Assembly (NCBI GenBank): GCA_017985015.1 | Contig: JAGNYI010000010.1 | Location: 22,439-86,438, forward strand | Reading direction: 5' to 3' | Source: Giesbergeria sp. | GTDB lineage: Bacteria; Pseudomonadota; Gammaproteobacteria; Burkholderiales; Burkholderiaceae_C | DNA: 64,000 nucleotides | Shown: positions 43,240 through 52,219 of the stretch, in pieces | Position numbering within the stretch: the stretch's first letter is position 1 | How the letters are laid out: the number at the start of each line of letters is the position of its first letter | Notes under the pieces: generated by a model | What the model saw: only the letters and a program-made list of their open reading frames with translations | Told to the model about the DNA's origin: nothing | Databases searched by the model: none | Position numbers and translations under genes: made by a program

Positions 43240-45696
43240 CTAGCGATGAATGCGCGCTGCGGCAACGTCGGCGTGCAGCGGCGCATCTTCCATCAGCGTG
43301 ATGTCGCTCACGGTGGCGCAGCGCGCGAGCGAACCTTCAAGAAGATCGTGGCTGAGCACCTGGCCTTCAGGCAATCGGCGTCCCAATACGGTGTGCATGG
43401 CATGCACGTTCAGGAGGCCTTTGCCAACGAAGCTCCCCTCCGAAAACAAGTCCTGATAAATCTCGGACGTCGCTGCGCTGTAGGGGTCGATGCCGCAGCG
43501 GCCCGAAAACAGCCAGTGAAACAAGGTAGCTGTGGCGGGTTCCGGCAACGGCGTGGTGAGCCGCGGTTGCAAAATGCCGAAACCCGACACGACGCGGCGC
43601 CGCCGCGCATCCACCTGCGGCCGGTTGAGCGGGTGTGCGGCCACCCCCACCAGAGCGCGCAGGGTTCCCGGTGGCAGACCGGTGTCGCTATCGAGGGTCA
43701 CCACATACGGCGTGCCAGGCACCGGCTGCGACAACAGGCCCAGATCCACGAACGGCGAATCGCCTCCCTCGGCAAGCCACTGGACCAGATTTTCTAGCTT
43801 CCCGCGTTTGCGCTCCCAGCCGATCCAGCGGCGCTCGGTAGGCGCCCAGCTGCGTTCCCGGTGCAGCAGCAGGAATCGGTGAGCGGCACCGTTCAGGGGG
43901 GCCTGGCTGTAACGGGCCTCCAAAGCCTCCATCTCGGTGCGCGCCTGCTCCAGCAACGCGGCGTCGCCCGGCTGCGTGGCGGCGTCGGCGTCTGAATAGT
44001 CGGTCAACAGGGCGAACTGCGCGCAGGGCTCGCTGTTGGCAAGGTAATGCTGCTCCAACTGCAACACCAGTTCGCGCACGGTTCTCGGCGATGTCAGCAT
44101 CGTCGGCAGCACCACGAGCACCCGGTGCTCGTGCGGAATACCCGCTGGCAGCCCATACCGTGCCATGCGCCGTGGCGGCAGGGATTCGCTGAGCATGCGG
44201 TGGACCACTGCAAGAACCGCCTCTCCCGCCGGGAAAAGGGCCAACAAGCCCACCCCCCACAGCGCCGGGCCAGCAGCAAACGGCCATGCAAGGCGGGGCC
44301 CGAGCACCATCCAGGCGGCGGCAGCCAAACTGCCAACCAGCAGCACCATGACGTACAGCGGCAACACGCCTCGCAGCAGCAACTGCCGCATTTCCCAGTG
44401 GCGCTGCGCACGCAGGTCCAGGGCCGTGTAGAGCACTTTGCGGCCAGGTCCGCGCAGCCAGTAGCCAGGCGTGTGGGAGGCAGCGTCCGCATACTCCCCA
44501 TCATTGCGGGGAGGCTGTGAAACATTTTCTGCCACTGCGCCGCTCAATCGATCTGTGCGCTCAATGCCCATCAAAGTCAGCAAGTGGCTGGCGATGAACG
44601 ACTCACTGTGTGTGCTGCGCCTGGCCAGGCGCTGAATGGCAAACAGGCTGGCGTCCTGCGTATCTTCGCGTTCAGCGCAAAAAGTGGGCGATGCCTCAAG
44701 GGTACGCACCAGAACGCTGGTGTGGGTGACCACTTCGCGCCAATCGGCGTCCTCCAGGGTGCGCAGCGCCAGAATGGCATTGCGCATGCTCAAGCTGTCG
44801 GCGGCCTTCTCCGCGTGCTGCTCCACCTGGGAGGAAGAGGGATCTGGCAACCAGCCGCCCAACGCTTCGCGTGTCCTTAGGAGTGTTGCCTGCACCTCTG
44901 CATCTCGCGAGCTTGCGATGTCACCCGTCTCGGTGTTCAGCCTTTCGTTGACCTGAAGCGCAAAGGCGCGGCCCACACCACGACGCGCCATCGCTTTGAA
45001 GCGTTGCTCAAAACTGGATCCTCCGAATTTTCCGGATTCGATGAGAGCGTCGCACCATTCGTCCGCCGCCTGCCGAGCGGCCATGGACGTCGCCACCTGT
45101 TCCGCCAAGCGCCGCAGGTTTTCCACCAGCAACACACGCAAAGTAGACGCAAGCGCCCAGATCTCGCCGAAGTTCAGCTCGCACACCGTTTGGTAGGCGT
45201 TCAAAAAGCTCACCAGCAAGTCGTTGTCGATGGCGCTGTCGGTATGCGCCACGAACGCCCAGGCGACGCCGTAGATGCGTGGCATACCCGCGAGATGTTC
45301 GCCACCCAGCACCGGCAAGTCGGCGAAGTAGCGCCTCGGCAACGCCTGACCGATGTCGTCGGTCTGTGCCATCAGCATCTGAAAATTGTCGAGCAGCCAT
45401 TCGCCGGCGGGGCTTACATGGTGGCCCGTGCGCTCCTGGTCTGCGATGTACGCATGCGAGAGCCGCAAAACGCGCAGATTTTGCTGAAGGCGTGGGTAAA
45501 AGGGCCGGGCTTTAGACGGAGCACTACCGCTTTCGACATGCGCCTGCGCCAAGCTGCGCCCGTGCTGCTCCAGCCGCGTGAGGCCGAAGATTTCTGCGCG
45601 TATTGGCGGCTCCAGTTCGCCCAGGCCTGAACTCAGGAGCTGATCGAACCCGACGCCGCTGCTGGCGGCCAAGCCTTTCTCGTCGCGCGGTGCCAC
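43240..45696 (-). CDS. N-terminal part of cyclic glucan synthase (GT84), truncated at amber
   Basis: 818 aa from a GTG at 45696 (weak ribosome site). The N-terminal helical region is ~1-400. Membrane segments at ~428-450 and ~455-480 include GVLPLYVMVLLVGSLAAAAW. The glycosyltransferase domain from ~510 has VLVVLPTMLTSPRTVRELV, DxD-type VVTLDSDTGLPPGTLRALVG, FVGKGLLNVHAMHTVL and catalytic-base SHDLLEG. It stops at RIHR, exactly where the RxxRW motif should end, and also lacks the membrane spans that follow. Without the Trp and the rest this half is unlikely to be active alone. Confidence 0.82.
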   Translation of the reverse strand: MAPRDEKGLAASSGVGFDQLLSSGLGELEPPIRAEIFGLTRLEQHGRSLAQAHVESGSAPSKARPFYPRLQQNLRVLRLSHAYIADQERTGHHVSPAGEWLLDNFQMLMAQTDDIGQALPRRYFADLPVLGGEHLAGMPRIYGVAWAFVAHTDSAIDNDLLVSFLNAYQTVCELNFGEIWALASTLRVLLVENLRRLAEQVATSMAARQAADEWCDALIESGKFGGSSFEQRFKAMARRGVGRAFALQVNERLNTETGDIASSRDAEVQATLLRTREALGGWLPDPSSSQVEQHAEKAADSLSMRNAILALRTLEDADWREVVTHTSVLVRTLEASPTFCAEREDTQDASLFAIQRLARRSTHSESFIASHLLTLMGIERTDRLSGAVAENVSQPPRNDGEYADAASHTPGYWLRGPGRKVLYTALDLRAQRHWEMRQLLLRGVLPLYVMVLLVGSLAAAAWMVLGPRLAWPFAAGPALWGVGLLALFPAGEAVLAVVHRMLSESLPPRRMARYGLPAGIPHEHRVLVVLPTMLTSPRTVRELVLQLEQHYLANSEPCAQFALLTDYSDADAATQPGDAALLEQARTEMEALEARYSQAPLNGAAHRFLLLHRERSWAPTERRWIGWERKRGKLENLVQWLAEGGDSPFVDLGLLSQPVPGTPYVVTLDSDTGLPPGTLRALVGVAAHPLNRPQVDARRRRVVSGFGILQPRLTTPLPEPATATLFHWLFSGRCGIDPYSAATSEIYQDLFSEGSFVGKGLLNVHAMHTVLGRRLPEGQVLSHDLLEGSLARCATVSDITLMEDAPLHADVAAARIHR

Positions 45697-45714
45697 GGAG
45701 TGTGACGACGCGCG

Positions 45715-45957
45715 TTACCAGTAGACGCTGAGGGCAAGCAGAACGCCTGCCACCAACACCACCACGGTGACGACGCGTCCACTTAGAAAGGAACCGACTG
45801 TTTTAGCGGTATCGCGAACGCTGTGCCAGGCGCCATTGGCCTGCAAACACTGACGCACGTGTCGCTCGAGGCTCAGTGTTTCCGAAGGCGGGGCGTCGCC
45901 CCCCATGCTGCGCTGTGGGACAGGGAACGTATGGATGGGAGTGTGGGTGTTGGGCAT
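45715..45957 (-). CDS. Small protein with C-terminal membrane anchor
   Basis: 80 aa from the ATG at 45957, which has GAGG upstream. The N-terminal half is hydrophilic (PNTHTPIHTFPVPQRS), then an amphipathic stretch, then a single C-terminal helix (VVTVVVLVAGVLLALSVYW). It lies 18 bp upstream of the glucan synthase gene and probably shares its transcript. No family recognised; an accessory or membrane-targeting role for the synthase is only a guess from position. Confidence 0.6.
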   Translation of the reverse strand: MPNTHTPIHTFPVPQRSMGGDAPPSETLSLERHVRQCLQANGAWHSVRDTAKTVGSFLSGRVVTVVVLVAGVLLALSVYW

Positions 45958-46024
45958 GGAACCTCGCTTGTGTGGTTCGCCGAGACACAATCGACGGACA
46001 CATCAATACAAAAGTTCATCCTAC

Positions 46025-46063
46025 GTCGGTAGGGCTCTTGGCCCTGTCAGCCAAGAGGCCGAC
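46025..46063. other. Strong hairpin between rpe and the small membrane protein gene
   Basis: CTCTTGGC (46035-46042) pairs with GCCAAGAG (46050-46057) around a seven-base loop, and GTCGG (46025) pairs with CCGAC (46059). It lies 65 bases after the rpe stop and about 70 before the next start on the minus strand. No U-run follows. It could be a terminator, a leader structure or part of a small RNA. Confidence 0.5.
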
Positions 46064-46127
46064 TATGCGGACGGCCCCTGCGGCCCACGCCCCGAACCGG
46101 TCAGCTGCGTCCGCGCGAGCGCTGAAT

Positions 46128-46814
46128 TCAGCGCTGCGCCAGTTGCGTTCGCATGGCGTCGATCACAGCCTTGTAGTCGCGCTGCCCGAAAATGGCACTG
46201 CCCGCGACGAACGTATCCGCCCCGGCGTCGGCGACGCGGCGGATATTGTCTTCCTTGATGCCGCCGTCCACCTCTAGCCGGATGTCCTTGCCCGATGCGT
46301 CTATGCGCTTGCGCACCGCCTCGATCTTGCGCAGGGACGACTCAATGAAGCTCTGGCCACCAAAACCGGGGTTGACGCTCATGATAAGGATTACGTCGAT
46401 GTCGTCAATGACCCAATCCAGTACGTCCAACGACGCAGCCGGGTTAAATACCAGGCCGGGACGAGCGCCCTGGGCCCGAATCGCCTGAATGCTGCGGTGC
46501 ACATGCTGCACTGCATCAGCGTGAAAACTGATGGTGTCTGCGCCCGCCGAAGCAAACGCCGCAGCGAGCGCATCCACAGGCTCGACCATCAGATGCACGT
46601 CGATCGACACCGCCTGACCCGCCGCAGTCTTGGCATGTGGCTTGAGCGCCTGGCAGATCATGGGTCCGAAAGTCAGGTTGGGCACATAGTGGTTGTCCAT
46701 CACATCAAAGTGAATCCAGTCGGCACCGGCCGCGATGACGCTAGAGACTTCCTCCCCCAGACGAGCAAAGTCGGCGGACAGGATGGAGGGGGCAATGCGG
46801 TAGGTACGGCTCAT
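46128..46814 (-). CDS. rpe: Ribulose-phosphate 3-epimerase
   Basis: 228-aa TIM-barrel enzyme interconverting ribulose 5-phosphate and xylulose 5-phosphate. Start ATG 46814 with GGAG six bases upstream. Metal and catalytic motifs: [63 protein letters not shown] and [12 protein letters not shown]. Divergent from apaG with only 30 bp between starts. In related genomes it is often near gph and trpE; here those are about 10 kb away. Confidence 0.96.
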   Translation of the reverse strand: MSRTYRIAPSILSADFARLGEEVSSVIAAGADWIHFDVMDNHYVPNLTFGPMICQALKPHAKTAAGQAVSIDVHLMVEPVDALAAAFASAGADTISFHADAVQHVHRSIQAIRAQGARPGLVFNPAASLDVLDWVIDDIDVILIMSVNPGFGGQSFIESSLRKIEAVRKRIDASGKDIRLEVDGGIKEDNIRRVADAGADTFVAGSAIFGQRDYKAVIDAMRTQLAQR

Positions 46815-46844
46815 GACTCCATTGTCGCAGTTACCATCCGGGCC

Positions 46845-47234
46845 ATGCAATCGCCTGCCTTCGACATCCATGTCCAGACCGCCTACCTGGCGGACCAGTC
46901 CGCGCCCGAGCGCGAGGTGTTCGCCTTCAGCTACACCATCACCATCGTCAACCGCAGCGATGCCCCGGCCCAACTGATCGCGCGCCACTGGAAAATCGAG
47001 GACGAGCAGGGCCCGCAAGACGAAGTGCGCGGCCTTGGCGTAGTCGGCCAGCAACCCCTGCTGCGGCCGGGAGAGCGCTTCGAGTACAGCAGCGGTTGCC
47101 GCTTGCGCAGCGACACGGGCAGCATGGAAGGGAGCTACCGCTTCGTGACCGAAGTGGGCGAAGCGTTCGATGTGCCCATCCCCCGCTTCGTGATGCATGC
47201 AGCCCAAGGCGGCGGCCATCGCGTCCTCCACTGA
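46845..47234 (+). CDS. apaG: ApaG protein
   Basis: 129 aa, the normal length for the Co2+/Mg2+ efflux-associated protein ApaG. An Ig-like beta-sandwich (DUF525) is shown by [51 protein letters not shown] and [10 protein letters not shown]. The biochemical role is unsettled. It overlaps nothing and lies 25 bp before the first antiporter gene. Confidence 0.92.
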   Translation: MQSPAFDIHVQTAYLADQSAPEREVFAFSYTITIVNRSDAPAQLIARHWKIEDEQGPQDEVRGLGVVGQQPLLRPGERFEYSSGCRLRSDTGSMEGSYRFVTEVGEAFDVPIPRFVMHAAQGGGHRVLH

Positions 47235-47259
47235 CGCACCGCGCGCCCGCTGCCTACCG

Positions 47260-48558
47260 ATGGAATATCTGCCCGCGTGGCCGTTCTCGGTCAACACCCT
47301 GTTCTTTTTTGGTTTTCTGCTTTTTTCCGGCGCTCTCGGGGGCTATATCGCGCACCGTTGGCGTTGGCTGCCCAGCATCACAGGATTCATGGTGGTGGGC
47401 TTCGTGGCGGGGCCGAATGTGCTGGGCGTCATCAGCGAGGCTGGCCTGGCGCAATCGCGCATCGTGGTCGATGTGGCGCTGGCGCTGATCCTGTACCGGC
47501 TCGGACTATCGATCGACACCAAGCGCATCAAGCAGGACCGCCAGGTAGTACTGGTCTCACTGGTGGAGAGCGCGCTGACCTTTGCTGGAGTGTATTTCGC
47601 GCTGGGGATGTGCGGTGTTTCGGGTCTGACGGCGGCGGTGATCAGCACCATTGCCATTTCGTCCTCGCCCGCCGTGCTGATTCACGTGGCGCACGAGCTT
47701 GAAGCTTCGGGCCCGGTGACCGAACGCGCCATGCTGCTGGTGGCACTCAACAACGTGATCGCCTTCATTGCCTTTGCTGCGGTGCTGCCCGCGCTCTACG
47801 GCGAAGCCAATGCACCGCTGGCAGTGATGGTAGGCGCGCCGCTCTACCAGTTGCTGGGCTCTGGCGCGCTGGGGCTGGCGATGGGCGGCCTCCTGCATCT
47901 GGCAGCGCGAAAAACCAAAGTGGCGGAGCAATACCAACTTGCACTGGTGATTGGCGCCGTCATGATGACCGTGGGCGCCGCGCTGGCGCTCAAGCTCTCG
48001 GCGCTTTTCGCGCCCTTGGTGCTGGGGATGGTAGTGCGCAGCATGGAGCGGGCCAAGCTGATCGCCAACATCGAGTTTGGCGCTTCTTTCGAGCTGTTCT
48101 TCATCGTACTGTTTGTTTACGCGGGCGCCAACCTCCATGTGGCCGAAATCGCCGACTACTGGCCGGCCGTGCTGGCATTCCTCGGCGCGCGCGCGGCGGC
48201 GAAGTGGCTGGGCGTGGGAGGCTCGGCTCTGCTGCTCGGCGCCTCACCGCGCCAGGCAGGCAGCACTGGCCTCTTGCTGCTGCCCATGGCTGGCCTGGCC
48301 ATTGGCCTGGTCAACACCACACTAAATCTGTTTCCAGAGAAAGGCGCGGTGATTGGTTCCATCGTTCTGGCTGCGGTCGCCCTGCTGGAGACGGTGGGTC
48401 CTCCCATTGCAGCGCGTGCCCTGCGGTGGTCGGGCGACAAACTCAATGAGAATGGGGCAAAGCGCCCGAGCGGCGGCGCGACAAGTAGCGTCCCAAGTAG
48501 TACGGCGTCCGACGCGCCGCAAGCTCCATTTCAGCCGCCCGCTGCGCCAGGCGCTTGA
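47260..48558 (+). CDS. CPA2-family cation:proton antiporter (first of two)
   Basis: 432-aa membrane protein with about 11-12 helices. Starts [20 protein letters not shown]. Typical CPA2/KefB-like segments: [59 protein letters not shown] hydrophilic Ser/Pro/Ala-rich tail follows ~400; no TrkA-N (RCK) domain is present, so it is shorter than KefB/KefC. It stands upstream of a second, related antiporter with the same length class. The ion is not identifiable. Confidence 0.82.
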   Translation: MEYLPAWPFSVNTLFFFGFLLFSGALGGYIAHRWRWLPSITGFMVVGFVAGPNVLGVISEAGLAQSRIVVDVALALILYRLGLSIDTKRIKQDRQVVLVSLVESALTFAGVYFALGMCGVSGLTAAVISTIAISSSPAVLIHVAHELEASGPVTERAMLLVALNNVIAFIAFAAVLPALYGEANAPLAVMVGAPLYQLLGSGALGLAMGGLLHLAARKTKVAEQYQLALVIGAVMMTVGAALALKLSALFAPLVLGMVVRSMERAKLIANIEFGASFELFFIVLFVYAGANLHVAEIADYWPAVLAFLGARAAAKWLGVGGSALLLGASPRQAGSTGLLLLPMAGLAIGLVNTTLNLFPEKGAVIGSIVLAAVALLETVGPPIAARALRWSGDKLNENGAKRPSGGATSSVPSSTASDAPQAPFQPPAAPGA

Positions 48559-48698
48559 GCCACGGCCCATTCACGCGAGAAGCGACTCGGGCGCACCGCC
48601 GACAGGCGGGCGCTGCGGTGCCTTGTATATTTGCTCGGGCGATACCCCCACTCCCTTAGCGGGCCCCCAGCGCGTGACTGCTGGCGAAGGAATCACGA

Positions 48699-49958
48699 AT
48701 GAATGAACTCTTGAGCTTCTGGGCGCAGTGGCTGCGCCCCTCGGCGGGTCTTCCCACCGTACAGTGGTCTTTGCTGCTGGCGGTGGCGGCCATCGCCGGC
48801 CATTTGCTGCAGCGCCACGTGGGTCTGCCCAAGGTGGTGGGCTACACGCTGGTAGGCACGCTGGCTGGGTTGGCCGGTTTCAGCGGTGCACCCTGGCCGC
48901 TGCAAGGCATCAGCCTGTTTTTGCTGGAACTGGGCCTGGCCGTTGTGCTGTTCGAAACGGGTGGACGCATTCCGCTGCGCTGGTTCCGCCACAACCCCAT
49001 GGTGCTGGTGCAAAGCATTGCGGAATCGGCACTGACCTATTTCGCGGTCTACTGGACGCTGGCCTGGCTGGGATTGGAGCGCCAGGTGGCCGGCCCACTG
49101 GCTCTGGTGGCCCTGGCGGCGTCTCCTTCGGTCTTGACCCGCGTGGTGGCCGACAACCGCGCGGCCGGCCCGGTAACCGAGCGTGCCATCGTGCTGTCCA
49201 CACTGTCCACACTGTATGCCCTGACGCTGGGCAGTGCCCGCGCCGAACTGATGAACCGCTCCACCATCACCTTCATCGACACCGTGTCCCCGGTGATGGT
49301 GGTGCTGGGAGTGTCCATCGTGGTCGCGGCGGTGCTGGCACTGACGCTGCGCACGGCCCTTCGCTTCATGAGCCCGACGAGCGAGAACACCTCCATCATG
49401 CTGCTCACCCTCGTGGCCGCTGCCACCGCCGTGGCGGCGCACATGGGTGGCTCGGCGCCTTTGGCGGCGCTGCTGGGTGCCATGCTGCTCAAGCAGCTCA
49501 ACCCCAGGCCCTGGGCCTGGCCGCACCAGCTTGGCAATGCCTCGGCCCTTTTGACCATGCTGATGTTTGTGCTGGTTTCCACCGTGGCTGCGCAGGCCGA
49601 CTGGAGCGGGCGCGTTGCGGGGGTGGTACTGGCTTTGATCGCCGTGCGCCTGGTGGCCAAAGTGGTGGGGGTGGCCCTGGGCAATGTCGGGAGCGGCGCC
49701 AGCTGGCAGCAAGCCTTGTGGGTGGCCAGCGCGATGACGCCGATGTCGTCCATCGCCCTTCTGATCGCCTCGCAGTTCGTCGTTGCCTCACCGCAGACCG
49801 GCCGCCTGATCGCACAGATTGCGCTGCCCGCGATCTTGCTGATGGAGGTGGCTGGCGCCGTAATTGCCACGGTGGCCATTTACCGGGCTGGCGAGAGCTC
49901 CAAGCCCTGGGCACCCCTCACGACGCGCAAAAACGCCGGAGACAACCATGGGTCTTGA
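48699..49958 (+). CDS. CPA2-family cation:proton antiporter (second of two)
   Basis: 419-aa membrane protein, paralogous in plan to the preceding gene: [60 protein letters not shown]. About 11-12 helices and no cytoplasmic nucleotide-binding domain. It overlaps the ybdK start by 11 bases. The 140-bp gap between the two antiporters has no feature that I recognise. Two short CPA2 proteins in tandem may form a heterodimer; this is inference. Confidence 0.82.
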   Translation: MNELLSFWAQWLRPSAGLPTVQWSLLLAVAAIAGHLLQRHVGLPKVVGYTLVGTLAGLAGFSGAPWPLQGISLFLLELGLAVVLFETGGRIPLRWFRHNPMVLVQSIAESALTYFAVYWTLAWLGLERQVAGPLALVALAASPSVLTRVVADNRAAGPVTERAIVLSTLSTLYALTLGSARAELMNRSTITFIDTVSPVMVVLGVSIVVAAVLALTLRTALRFMSPTSENTSIMLLTLVAAATAVAAHMGGSAPLAALLGAMLLKQLNPRPWAWPHQLGNASALLTMLMFVLVSTVAAQADWSGRVAGVVLALIAVRLVAKVVGVALGNVGSGASWQQALWVASAMTPMSSIALLIASQFVVASPQTGRLIAQIALPAILLMEVAGAVIATVAIYRAGESSKPWAPLTTRKNAGDNHGS

Positions 49959-51069
49959 AGCCTTCAACCATTCCGAGCCGCTCACCCTGGGGGTCGAGCT
50001 GGAATTGCAACTCGTCAACACCCACGATTACGACTTGGCGCCCTACGCTGAGGACATGCTGCGCCTGATGAAAAAGCACCCGCTTCCGGGCAGCGTGGTA
50101 CCCGAGATGACGAGCGGCATGATCGAGATTTCTACCGGCATTTGCCATTCGAGCAGCGAAGTGCTGGGGCAATTGACGCAGATTCGCGATGCCCTGGTCA
50201 AATGCGCCGACAAGCTCAACATTGCGGTGGTCGGCGGCGGCACGCACCCATTCCAGCAGTGGCACGAGCGGCGCATCTACGACAAGCCGCGCTTTCGCGA
50301 GCTCTCCGATCTGTACGGCTACCTGTCCAAGCAGTTCACCATCTTTGGCCAGCATGTGCACATTGGCTGCCCCGATGCCGATTCTGCCCTGCTCATGCTG
50401 CACCGCATGTCGCGCTTCATTCCGCACTTCATTGCGCTCTCGGCATCGAGCCCCTACATCCAGGGCCAGGACACGGCATTTGATTCGGCGCGGCTCAATT
50501 CGGTGTTTGCCTTTCCGCTCTCGGGCCGTGCGCCCATGGCGCTGACGTGGCAGGATTTCGAGGCCTATTTCGACAAGATGACGCACACCGGCGTGGTGCG
50601 CAGCATGAAGGACTTCTACTGGGACATTCGCCCCAAGCCCGAATTCGGCACCATTGAAATCCGCGTCTTCGACACCCCGCTGACCATCGAGCGCGCCGCC
50701 GCTCTGGCCGGGTTCGTGCAGTCGCTGGGCGCCTGGTTTTTGGCAGAGCAGCCCTTCATGCCGCAGGAAGACGACTACCTGGTCTATACCTACAACCGCT
50801 TCCAGGCCTGCCGTTTCGGCATGGACGCGGTCTACGTCGACCCGGCCACGGGCGGCCACATGCCGCTGCGCGAGCACATCATGCGCACCATTGACCAGAT
50901 TGCAGGCCACGCCGCCGCGCATGGCGCCTCAAGCGCCCTGCACCTGCTGCGCGGCGAAGCCGCCGCCGGACAGAACGACGCGCGCTGGCTTCGTGAGCGC
51001 CAGCGCGAAGAGCAATTGCTGGCCGAAGTGACCCGCCAGGCGGCGCAGCGGTTTAGAGGTAGGGATTGA
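49948..51069 (+). CDS. ybdK: YbdK-type carboxylate-amine ligase (GCS2 family)
   Basis: 373 aa, the normal length of the family. ATG 49948 follows GGAGACAACC. Glutamate-cysteine-ligase fold: [70 protein letters not shown] and [21 protein letters not shown]. coli YbdK has weak glutamate-cysteine ligase activity; the true substrate is uncertain. Its overlap with an antiporter gene recalls the glutathione link of KefB/C, but that is only suggestive. Confidence 0.88.
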   Translation: MGLEAFNHSEPLTLGVELELQLVNTHDYDLAPYAEDMLRLMKKHPLPGSVVPEMTSGMIEISTGICHSSSEVLGQLTQIRDALVKCADKLNIAVVGGGTHPFQQWHERRIYDKPRFRELSDLYGYLSKQFTIFGQHVHIGCPDADSALLMLHRMSRFIPHFIALSASSPYIQGQDTAFDSARLNSVFAFPLSGRAPMALTWQDFEAYFDKMTHTGVVRSMKDFYWDIRPKPEFGTIEIRVFDTPLTIERAAALAGFVQSLGAWFLAEQPFMPQEDDYLVYTYNRFQACRFGMDAVYVDPATGGHMPLREHIMRTIDQIAGHAAAHGASSALHLLRGEAAAGQNDARWLRERQREEQLLAEVTRQAAQRFRGRD

Positions 51070-51072
51070 TTC

Positions 51073-51135
51073 CCCCTGCGCCGCTTCGCGTCTTCCCCCT
51101 GAGGGGGACGCCTCCAGCGGACTGGCAAAGCCAGA
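51073..51135. repeat. C/G-palindromic interspersed repeat (ybdK / thiL)
   Basis: Contains CGCCGCTTCGCGTCTT, CCCCCTGAGGGGG and CTGGCAAAGCCAG (a small hairpin). Related to the element inside glpK by the CGCTTCGCG and CCCCC-GAGGGGG blocks. It occupies the first half of the 175-bp gap; the rest (51136-51244) shows no recognisable feature except the thiL promoter area. Confidence 0.65.
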
Positions 51136-51244
51136 TCCGCGGTGGCACTGGTAGCCCGTTTTCAAGCTCTGCGGCATGGCGATCAACGAGCTTCCCAGGT
51201 TGCGCCCGTCATACTTGACTCGATGATCGAACCCGAAAACCTCC

Positions 51245-52219
51245 ATGGGTGAATTCGACCTCATAGCAAGACATTTCAAGCGCCCGGTGCGCCGCACCGC
51301 GTTGGGCGTAGGCGACGACTGCGCCCTGCTGGCGCCGCGCCCTGGCATGCAACTGGCCGTCTCGTCGGACATGCTGGTCGAGGGGCACCACTTCTTTGCC
51401 GACGTGGACCCGCAGGCACTGGGCCACAAGGCGCTGGCCGTGAACCTCTCAGACCTGGCGGCGTGTGGCGCCGAGCCCCTGGCGTTCACGCTGGCCCTCG
51501 CCCTGCCCAATGCCGACGACGCCTGGCTGGCGGCGTTTGCGCGCGGCCTTTTTGCCTTGGCCGACGCGCACGGCTGCGAGCTGGTGGGGGGCGACACCAC
51601 GCGCGGGCCGCTCAATATCTGCATCACCGTTTTTGGTGAACTGCCCACCGGCCAGGCCCTGCTGCGCAGCGGCGCACGGGCGGGCGACGATTTGTACGTG
51701 AGCGGGACGCTGGGCGACGCGCGCCTGGCGCTGGAAGCCCTGCAGGGCCGGGTGGCCCTGCCTCCGCCTCTGCTGGCCGCCGCGCGCCAGCGGCTGGAAC
51801 GCCCCACGCCACGCGTCGCCCTGGGCCAGCAGCTGCGCGGTGTGGCAAGCAGCGCCATTGACCTGAGCGATGGCCTGCTGGGCGATGTGGGCCATGTGCT
51901 GCACGCCTCGGGGGTGGGCGCGCGCATTCAGATGGAAAATGCTATTGAATGTATAGCTACAAATTCTTATGGAATAAGTGCTGGAAGCCTATTTGACCAA
52001 GATTTTTTGCTTCATTGCGTGCTGTCGGGCGGTGACGACTATGAACTCGCCTTCACGGCGCCCGCTGCTGCGCGCGCCGCGGTGGCTGCGGCGGCGCTGC
52101 AAGCCGGCACCGCTGTACGGCGCATCGGCCAGATCGAAGCGGCGCCCGGCCTGCGCGTGGTGGATGCCGCGGGGCGGGAACTGGCGCTGGCGTTCTCATC
52201 GTTTGACCATTTCGCCTGA
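51245..52219 (+). CDS. thiL: Thiamine-monophosphate kinase with repeat-encoded segment
   Basis: 324-aa enzyme that phosphorylates thiamine phosphate to thiamine diphosphate. The PurM/ThiL-like fold shows GVGDDCALLAPRPGMQLAVS, SSDMLVEGHHFFADVDP, KALAVNLSDLAACGAEPLAF, LVGGDTTRGPLNICITVFG, and the C-terminal AIDLSDGLLGDVGHVLHASG and SGGDDYELAFT. Between GARIQMEN and DFLLHCVLSGGDDYE about 20 residues (AIECIATNSYGISAGSLFDQ) are read from a ~55-bp interspersed repeat. The reading frame and catalytic motifs are intact. The 3' end overlaps the opposing binding-protein gene by 24 bases. Confidence 0.93.
   Translation: MGEFDLIARHFKRPVRRTALGVGDDCALLAPRPGMQLAVSSDMLVEGHHFFADVDPQALGHKALAVNLSDLAACGAEPLAFTLALALPNADDAWLAAFARGLFALADAHGCELVGGDTTRGPLNICITVFGELPTGQALLRSGARAGDDLYVSGTLGDARLALEALQGRVALPPPLLAAARQRLERPTPRVALGQQLRGVASSAIDLSDGLLGDVGHVLHASGVGARIQMENAIECIATNSYGISAGSLFDQDFLLHCVLSGGDDYELAFTAPAAARAAVAAAALQAGTAVRRIGQIEAAPGLRVVDAAGRELALAFSSFDHFA
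51938..51996 (+). repeat. Interspersed ~55-bp repeat, copy F, inside thiL
   Basis: Reads ATGCTATTGAATGTATAGCT, ACAAATTCTTATGGAATAAG, TGCTGGAAGCCTATTTGAC. Strong match to copies B and D (GCTATTGAAT..ATAGCT, ..AATAAG.GCT.GA.GCCTATTT). Translated in frame as part of ThiL. Strikingly AT-rich compared with the flanking gene. Confidence 0.78.

Larger units (their letters stand above)
37312..45696 (-). pseudogene. ndvB: Cyclic beta-1,2-glucan synthase gene interrupted by in-frame amber codon
   Basis: The two large minus-strand frames are one reading frame of about 2,794 codons, matching the ~2,800-2,870 aa of NdvB/Cgs proteins. The only interruption is TAG at 43242-43240, codon 819. Around it the translation runs AAARIHR-stop-TRGDWQLLP, where the family has Trp after RxxR, so TGG to TAG is a one-base change. 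Everything downstream is well preserved, including GH94 motifs near the end. Possible explanations: recent nonsense mutation, sequencing error, amber suppression, or two subunits. The full enzyme is an inner-membrane glycosyltransferase (GT84) with a C-terminal phosphorylase-like domain that makes periplasmic cyclic glucans. Confidence 0.8.

Noticed and set aside
37312-45696. Two independent glucan synthase subunits
   Set aside because: Both halves are in the same frame separated by a single TAG, the second half has no credible ribosome site, and the break lies inside a conserved motif. One interrupted gene is the simpler reading.
45876-46277. 133-codon plus-strand frame between the small membrane protein and rpe
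   Set aside because: It overlaps both genes antisense and has no recognisable features; the region is better explained as an intergenic gap with a hairpin.
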